A stretch of 18,212 nt of DNA from Deltaproteobacteria bacterium (GTDB lineage Bacteria > Desulfobacterota > Desulfobacteria > Desulfobacterales > UBA11574). The DNA lies in contig JAFDBA010000020.1 of the NCBI GenBank assembly GCA_019313505.1, forward strand, positions 1 to 18,212, written 5' to 3'. Within the stretch, counting starts at the first letter, position 1. The number at the start of each line of letters is the position of its first letter. Both the position numbers and the translations under genes were made by a program. Below are positions 14,244 to 18,212 of this stretch, piece after piece. The notes beneath the pieces are model-generated. The model had not been told where the DNA came from. It did no database searches and saw only the letters and a list, made by a program, of their open reading frames with translations.

Positions 14244-15839
14244 ATGGATCAGCGGGAAGATATTCAGATAGAGCAGGTTCAGAGAGAAATTGCCGAACTA
14301 TTTCAGGCAATCCATGTTGAAATTCCAATTTTTTTATTTGCTCAGCCGGGTAAAAATGATGTTTTTAGCGATACCGCCAGACAGGCGTTACGTTTTTTTC
14401 GCCAGCTCACCGATAAAATTGTATTGCGCGAATACAATTTGTCCCACGAAGCAGCCCAAAAATGGGAAGTTAAAAACTCGCCCACGCTGATTCTCGATCC
14501 GGACCGCTATAATATCCGATGGCTGGGTGCTCCTATGGGTGAAGAGGGACGTATTTTCCTGGAAGCGCTCATTCTTATCGGGTCTCGGAAAAGCAATCTC
14601 AATGAGCAGTCTCTACAGGTAATAAAGAAAATCAATCAGCCAAGGGACATCAAGGTGTTTGTCAGTGCTACTTGCCCTTATTGCCCGCAGCAGGCGCTGA
14701 ACGCCTTGAAAGCAGCAGTGGAAAAACCCGAATTAATTTCCCTTGAAATCGTAGATATTCAGGCCAATCCTGAACTTGCCACCCAATATTCTGCCCAGTC
14801 TGTTCCCCAGACATTTGCAAATGATATCCTGATTGCCCAGGGCGCCCAACCGGAAGAGCTTTTTATGCTTTCTCTGGATAAAATGGAACAGCAGACGGTT
14901 TTCATACCTGAAAGCGACGAACGGAATATTGAGACAGATTTGGTTATCGTGGGTGGGGGCCCTTCGGGGCTTAGTGCCGGTATATATGCAGCGCGCAGCG
15001 GTCTCAAAACAGTTGTGGTCGAAAAGGGGGTTCTCGGGGGCCAAGTGGCTACAACTCCCGTTGTCGAAAATTATCCCGGTTTTAAACAGGTGGGCGGAAA
15101 GACACTGGTAGACATTATGGTTACCCATGCCCTGGAATATGTACAGATTTTTCCAGGAGAACCGGTTGTTGGGATTACTCCCGGAGATCCCATAACCGTC
15201 CAGACCAGCAGACGAAAGTTTATGACCAGGACAGTGCTGATGGCAACTGGAGCCACCCACAGGAGTCTTAGGGTTCCAGGGGAGTTGCGCCTTGCGGGAC
15301 ATGGTGTCAGTTACTGTAGCACCTGTGACGGTCCGCTTTTCAAAGACAAAAAAGTGATAATCGTAGGCGGCGGCAACAGCGCTGCTACAGAGGCCCTTCA
15401 TATGCATCATATCGGTGTTGATGTAACCCTTGTTCACAGGAGAGACGCCCTGAAAGCCCAGGATTTTCTGGTGAAAAATCTTGTCCGGAACAACATCCCG
15501 GTTCTATTTAATACTGAAATTAAAGAGATCAAAGGAAAACATAATGTAGAAGAAGTCCTGCTTTACAATAATAAAACCGAGAAGCTTTCAACTCTGCCCG
15601 TGAACGGGGTCTTTGTTGCCATAGGCTACGATCCTGCCGTAGGCATGGCACAAGAAATAGGACTTGAGCTTACTGAGGAAGGTTACATCAAGCACGATCA
15701 ATACAGAACCAATATTCCGGGAATTTATACTTCCGGAGATGTAGCAGGAGGATACAAGCAAATCGTAACCGCCGCTGGACACGGCGCCGAGGCGGCACTA
15801 ACCATATTTGAAGACTTGATCAATCCATACTGGACATAA
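14244..15839 (+). CDS. AhpF-like hybrid thioredoxin reductase with N-terminal thioredoxin folds
   Basis: This 531-residue flavoenzyme is close in length to AhpF (about 520). Residues 1-115 look like a thioredoxin fold without a CxxC. Residues 130-215 form a second one with CPYC at 144-147, as in protein disulfide oxidoreductases. From 230 a complete thioredoxin-reductase module follows: FAD loop GGGPSG (237-242), redox pair CSTC (358-361), dinucleotide loop GGGNSA (375-380), and TSGDVAGGYKQI near the end. VHRRDALKA after the second loop is the NADPH-type motif of thioredoxin reductases; classical AhpF uses NADH. Electrons would pass from NAD(P)H through FAD and CSTC to CPYC and on to a peroxiredoxin, glutaredoxin-like protein or the OsmC selenoprotein. 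No ahpC is in the window. It lies 18 bases after the rubredoxin fusion. Confidence 0.9.
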   Translation: MDQREDIQIEQVQREIAELFQAIHVEIPIFLFAQPGKNDVFSDTARQALRFFRQLTDKIVLREYNLSHEAAQKWEVKNSPTLILDPDRYNIRWLGAPMGEEGRIFLEALILIGSRKSNLNEQSLQVIKKINQPRDIKVFVSATCPYCPQQALNALKAAVEKPELISLEIVDIQANPELATQYSAQSVPQTFANDILIAQGAQPEELFMLSLDKMEQQTVFIPESDERNIETDLVIVGGGPSGLSAGIYAARSGLKTVVVEKGVLGGQVATTPVVENYPGFKQVGGKTLVDIMVTHALEYVQIFPGEPVVGITPGDPITVQTSRRKFMTRTVLMATGATHRSLRVPGELRLAGHGVSYCSTCDGPLFKDKKVIIVGGGNSAATEALHMHHIGVDVTLVHRRDALKAQDFLVKNLVRNNIPVLFNTEIKEIKGKHNVEEVLLYNNKTEKLSTLPVNGVFVAIGYDPAVGMAQEIGLELTEEGYIKHDQYRTNIPGIYTSGDVAGGYKQIVTAAGHGAEAALTIFEDLINPYWT

Positions 15840-16010
15840 AATCGCTATCATGATTTTATGCTGTTAAACATTAAAAAATGATCCCAAAAAATTCCAGTAC
15901 AGACAGCCTGATTTTATCCGAGTAAAAGCCGTTGCATCCCGGATGCTTTGCCAAGTGAATCGCCGTTTCCTGAAGGAAGTGGAAAACATATATTAATAGG
16001 AGGTTGGGAT

Positions 16011-16478
16011 ATGAAAGATCTGCAAGTTTCAGAAGTACTTGATAAAGCCATACAGAAGGAAGAAGAGGCCTATCTGTTTTACATGGATATCCTTGATAAA
16101 ATCGAGGACAAAAGTGTCAAAGAGGCCATTGAGTGGGTCGCAAATGAAGAGCAAAAACACAAGGACTTCTTGGTTAATTACCGCGAAGGTCGTTACGGTT
16201 CGGATGCTTTAAGGATGAGCGATGTAGTACATTACAAGATCGCTGAACATCAGGAAGAACCGGAAATCGCAAAAGATATGCGCCGGGAAGATGTTTTTCT
16301 GGTGGCATCTCACAGGGAACTTAAATCCTATCAATTTTACACCGAACTGGCCGAATTGCATCCCAGGGGCGACACCAAGGAGATGCTGCTCAAGATCGCC
16401 AACGAGGAATTAAAACATAAGGAAAAGATGGAATATTTATATGCCAACACCGCTTTTCCTCAAACAGCAGGGGGTTGA
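16011..16478 (+). CDS. Ferritin-like diiron protein (rubrerythrin family without rubredoxin domain)
   Basis: I start at the ATG at 16011 because TAGGAGGTTGGG precedes it; the frame is open 63 bases upstream without a ribosome binding site. The 155-residue protein is a four-helix bundle with two diiron half-sites: Glu17/18 with Glu47-x2-His50 (NEEQKH), and Glu103 (HRELKSYQFY) with Glu133-x2-His136 (NEELKH). No CxxC is present, so electrons must come from a separate rubredoxin-like partner. Such proteins reduce peroxide or store iron in the cytoplasm of anaerobes. Rubrerythrin begins 74 bases after it, followed closely by a double-CxxC protein and flavodoxin. Symmetric half-sites suggest an intact catalytic centre, in contrast with the half-length protein at 586-852. 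Confidence 0.88.
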   Translation: MKDLQVSEVLDKAIQKEEEAYLFYMDILDKIEDKSVKEAIEWVANEEQKHKDFLVNYREGRYGSDALRMSDVVHYKIAEHQEEPEIAKDMRREDVFLVASHRELKSYQFYTELAELHPRGDTKEMLLKIANEELKHKEKMEYLYANTAFPQTAGG

Positions 16479-16552
16479 TGCTTTTTATTTGGGGATTCTA
16501 TTCAGTTGGCGAAATTGTCAAAATTTTAAATTGTATTGAAAGGAGAAGGTTA

Positions 16553-17050
16553 ATGAGTCAAACACAGCAAAATTTATTGGAAGCATTTGCAGGGGAATCA
16601 CAGGCCAACCGTAAATATCTGGCATTTGCAAAAAAGGCGGATCAGGAAGGTCATACCCAGGCTGCCAAACTCTTCAGGGCGGCGGCAGAGGCCGAAACGG
16701 TGCATGCCCACGCCCACTTGAGGGCACTCAAGGCCGTTAAAACTACCGCTGAGAACCTTAAAGAAGCCATTGCCGGTGAAACCCATGAATATAAAAATAT
16801 GTATCCCCCCATGATCGAAACGGCAAAATCAGAGGATAACAAAGCGGCGGAGCGCAGCTTCACATATGCCAATGCTGTTGAGAAGGTGCATGCCGACCTT
16901 TACCAAAAAGCTTTGGACAATCTGGACAATCCGGAAGAAGTGGAATGTTATCATGTGTGTTCCGTTTGCGGCTATACCTGTGAAAATGAGCCGCCTGAAA
17001 CATGCCCGGTTTGCAAAGCTAATATCAAGGCTTTTTCCAGGGTTGAATAA
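16553..17050 (+). CDS. rbr: Rubrerythrin
   Basis: This is a 165-residue peroxide reductase of anaerobes. I start at the ATG at 16553 behind AAAGGAGAAGG; an upstream in-frame ATG lies at the end of the preceding gene and lacks a site. The diiron domain has Glu15 (AGESQANRKY), Glu48-x2-His51, Glu76/Glu79 and Glu110-x2-His113. The C-terminal rubredoxin domain has Cys136, Cys139, Cys151 and Cys154 (CSVCGY, CPVCKA). It reduces H2O2 to water with electrons from rubredoxin or NAD(P)H-linked reductases. It sits in a run with a ferritin-like protein upstream and a double-CxxC protein (12-base gap) and flavodoxin downstream, and it is a typical PerR target. I could not find a clear PerR box in the 74 bases before it. 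Confidence 0.95.
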   Translation: MSQTQQNLLEAFAGESQANRKYLAFAKKADQEGHTQAAKLFRAAAEAETVHAHAHLRALKAVKTTAENLKEAIAGETHEYKNMYPPMIETAKSEDNKAAERSFTYANAVEKVHADLYQKALDNLDNPEEVECYHVCSVCGYTCENEPPETCPVCKANIKAFSRVE

Positions 17051-17062
17051 GAGGTGAGCCAA

Positions 17063-17278
17063 ATGAAATGTCCGGTTTGCGGGTGTATTAAATTTTATGT
17101 GAAAGATCCGGCCGATGAGTATGAAACCTATGAGTTTGAAAACAGGGATGGTGTGATTTGCTTTGATTCTGATGTTAGTGATTCCGAAATTCCTGAAATA
17201 GGTAAAGAGACCGAAACGTATTGTAATAAGTGTGTCTGGCACGACAAATTTAAAACATTAACAAAGAAAGGAGATTAA
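17063..17278 (+). CDS. Small double-CxxC (zinc-ribbon or rubredoxin-like) protein
   Basis: I choose the ATG at 17063, 5 bases after GAGGTGAG; a GTG at 17054 lies inside that ribosome binding site. The 71-residue protein has CPVCGC at 3-8 and CNKCVWHDKF near the C-terminus. The two CxxC pairs, about 50 residues apart, could hold one zinc or iron atom. The middle is strongly acidic (about residues 15-50, many Asp and Glu). It is not a classical rubredoxin, in which the pairs are separated by about 25-30 residues. It lies 12 bases after rubrerythrin and 2 bases before flavodoxin, so it is co-expressed with both and may serve as an electron carrier or adaptor. I do not recognise a named family. 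Confidence 0.75.
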   Translation: MKCPVCGCIKFYVKDPADEYETYEFENRDGVICFDSDVSDSEIPEIGKETETYCNKCVWHDKFKTLTKKGD

Positions 17279-17280
17279 AA

Positions 17281-17724
17281 ATGAAAAAGGTATTGGTTGC
17301 GTATTACAGTAGAACAGGAAATACGGAAAAAATTGCGGAATATATTGGAGAAGGAATTCGCATAACGGGAAATAGTGCTGAACTGAAAAAGATTTCTGAA
17401 ATAAAAAGTGAAAAAGATCTGGAAGGATACGATGGATTTGTTTTCGGCTGTCCGACGTATCATAGAGATTTAACCGCCGGCATGAAAACATTTCTTTTTT
17501 TGGCTGAGAAGGCAAATTTGGTAGGGAAAATGGGCGGAGCTTTCGGTTCCTATACACATAGTGGAGAATCTGCAAATATGATCTATGATACCATGCTTTA
17601 TGTTTTCAAAATGGACATGGTCGATCTGGGTGCATTAGATATTAAAGAACAGGTTCTTGAAACAGATGAAGGATTGCGCGCTTGTCAAGATTACGGAAAA
17701 GCTGTCGGTCAGAAATTTAATTAG
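17281..17724 (+). CDS. Flavodoxin
   Basis: This 147-residue FMN-binding electron carrier has the phosphate loop YYSRTGNTEKIA (residues 8-19) and the isoalloxazine-contacting loop GCPTYHRD (about 56-63), which is followed by GGAFGSYTHSGES, another flavodoxin-fold segment. The length is that of a short-chain flavodoxin. An AAAGAAAGGAGA site precedes the ATG, which lies 2 bases after the previous stop, so it is the last gene of the rubrerythrin run. Flavodoxins replace ferredoxin when iron is short and can feed rubrerythrin or reductase systems. WrbA/NrdI-type relatives are excluded by length and by the classical TGNT loop. The physiological partner is not visible. Confidence 0.9.
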   Translation: MKKVLVAYYSRTGNTEKIAEYIGEGIRITGNSAELKKISEIKSEKDLEGYDGFVFGCPTYHRDLTAGMKTFLFLAEKANLVGKMGGAFGSYTHSGESANMIYDTMLYVFKMDMVDLGALDIKEQVLETDEGLRACQDYGKAVGQKFN

Positions 17725-17760
17725 GGTTCACGAAAAAATAAATTTATAATTTTGAGAGTT

Positions 17761-17870
17761 GAGGCGCCTGGCTGGCAAGGCACAAAAACTTAAGGAATAT
17801 CAAGCACATTTCGAGTTTTCGTAACGCAGCCAGCCGGGATGAATCGGCATCCAAAATGTGAAGTTTTTTT
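17761..17870. repeat. Structured intergenic repeat before the ferredoxin gene
   Basis: AAAAACTT (17784-17791) and CACATTT (17805-17811) face AAATGTG (17854-17860) and AAGTTTTT (17861-17868), giving a nested inverted repeat. Inside are a CCAGCC-containing stretch complementary to CTGGCTGG at about 17768-17775 and a small hairpin GGATG-AATCGG-CATCC. The T-run after the last arm could make it a weak terminator of the flavodoxin transcript. It resembles repeats in related genomes, but I cannot confirm this. Confidence 0.45.
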
Positions 17871-17890
17871 ATAAAGCAAAGGAGGAGAAC

Positions 17891-18085
17891 ATGAAAGTAA
17901 AAGTCACAGAAAATTGTATGGGAGACCGGCGCTGCAACGATCTATGCCCCGAGGTTTTTGAATATGATGAGGATCAACTGAAGTCCATCGTTAAGGTTGA
18001 TGAAGTCCCCGGAGAATACCAAGCGATTGTGAGGCAGGCTGTGGATGAATGCGGAGCTCAAGCCATTATAATAGAAGATGATTAG
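17891..18085 (+). CDS. Monocluster ferredoxin with an Asp ligand (CxxDxxCxxxCP)
   Basis: I start at the ATG at 17891 behind AAAGGAGGAG; an upstream in-frame ATG overlaps the intergenic repeat. The 64-residue protein has Cys9-x2-Asp12-x2-Cys15-x3-Cys19-Pro and a distal Cys54 (VDECGAQAI). This is the pattern of Pyrococcus furiosus ferredoxin, in which Asp occupies the place of the second cysteine of a [4Fe-4S] cluster, and the cluster easily converts to [3Fe-4S]. The protein is acidic, as electron-transfer ferredoxins are. It is probably transcribed separately or by read-through from flavodoxin, 166 bases upstream. A truncated near-copy of its N-terminus occurs at 11413-11553. Its donor and acceptor are not evident. 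Confidence 0.88.
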   Translation: MKVKVTENCMGDRRCNDLCPEVFEYDEDQLKSIVKVDEVPGEYQAIVRQAVDECGAQAIIIEDD

Positions 18086-18162
18086 TAAAGAATCCTGGCC
18101 CAGAGGACCAGGCTTTGATTTGCCCCTGAAAGAGGCTGTTTTACTTAAAGCCGTACAAGTTA

Positions 18163-18196
18163 AAAGTGTCTAAAGTGATCTAAAGTGCCTAAAGTT
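18163..18196. repeat. Short tandem repeat (AAAGTG units)
   Basis: Four units with AAAGTG, AAAGTG, AAAGTG and AAAGTT begin at 18163, 18172, 18182 and 18191, joined by TCT, ATCT and CCT. Spacing is 9-10 bases. It lies in non-coding sequence, and the array could be part of a longer intergenic repeat cut by the window edge. I see no gene after 18085. Confidence 0.45.
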
Positions 18197-18212
18197 ATGG
18201 TATCGCTTCGCT

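Noticed and set aside
14733..15437. 234-residue open frame on the minus strand
   Set aside because: It lies wholly antisense to the AhpF-like reductase, which has all its motifs intact. The translation has no recognisable domain.
15836..15859. Hairpin ATAAAATC / GATTTTAT at the end of the AhpF-like gene
   Set aside because: The 8-bp stem overlaps the stop codon, is very AT-rich and has no T-run after it. It may be chance, and the 170 bases that follow hold nothing else I can support.
16479..16552. PerR box before rubrerythrin
   Set aside because: The AT-rich stretch with AAAATTTTAAATT is suggestive, but it does not match the TTATAATnATTATAA pattern well enough to claim. A motif search across all PerR-linked genes would decide.
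18092..18118. Terminator after the ferredoxin gene (CCTGG ... CCAGG)
   Set aside because: The stem is only 5 bp with a 9-base loop, and the following bases are CTTTGATTT rather than a T-run. Too weak to list as a feature.
18163..18212. Possible CRISPR or other array at the right edge
   Set aside because: The units are only 9-10 bases with 3-4 base joints, far too short for CRISPR repeats and spacers. It is a simple tandem repeat.

Overview
The window looks like a chromosomal segment of a strictly anaerobic, probably sulfate-reducing member of the Desulfobacterota (Desulfobacterales-like). This is an inference from gene content: a six-gene Na+-pumping NADH:quinone reductase operon, a PerR-type regulator, several rubrerythrin or ferritin-like proteins, an OsmC selenoprotein, an Asp-ligated [4Fe-4S] ferredoxin, and intergenic inverted-repeat elements of a kind common in that group. 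No species can be named from the sequence alone.

Left part (1-6586), almost all on the minus strand: the N-terminal part of a DUF4177-like protein runs off the left edge. Next come a MITE-like element (201-348), a decayed universal-stress-protein fragment, a half-length rubrerythrin-like protein, and then nqrFEDCBA, transcribed leftward. The Nqr genes overlap or nearly touch. NqrB and NqrC keep the FMN-bearing threonines, NqrD and NqrE keep four membrane cysteines, and NqrF keeps its 2Fe-2S, FAD and NADH sites. NqrA is unusual in carrying two intact CxxCxxCxxxC motifs like those of RnfC.

Middle part (6587-12161), plus strand: a divergent intergenic region with a TTCGTG-type repeat, perR, an ECF sigma factor with its overlapping zinc-finger anti-sigma factor, a two-CBS protein, an SLC13/DASS-fold transporter with altered SNT motifs, and an OsmC-family selenoprotein split by an in-frame UGA with a convincing SECIS hairpin. 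A truncated ferredoxin follows. About 300 bp covering the end of perR, its terminator and the leader of the sigma gene is repeated directly upstream of citrate synthase. The second copy contains a 209-bp MITE with a 5-bp target duplication, so the window holds both the empty and the filled site.

Right part (12162-18212), plus strand: Si-citrate synthase, then a redox and oxidative-stress block. It comprises a rubredoxin fused to a DUF2231 membrane domain, an AhpF-like reductase (thioredoxin folds plus thioredoxin reductase), a ferritin-like diiron protein, rubrerythrin, a small double-CxxC protein, flavodoxin, and a ferredoxin with a CxxDxxCxxxCP motif. With PerR and the OsmC selenoprotein upstream, these plausibly form a peroxide-detoxification network: NAD(P)H to the hybrid reductase or flavodoxin, ferredoxin and rubredoxin carriers, then to rubrerythrin and peroxidatic enzymes. 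The individual enzyme families are known. The electron routes are inferred. I saw no CRISPR array, tRNA, rRNA or phage gene.
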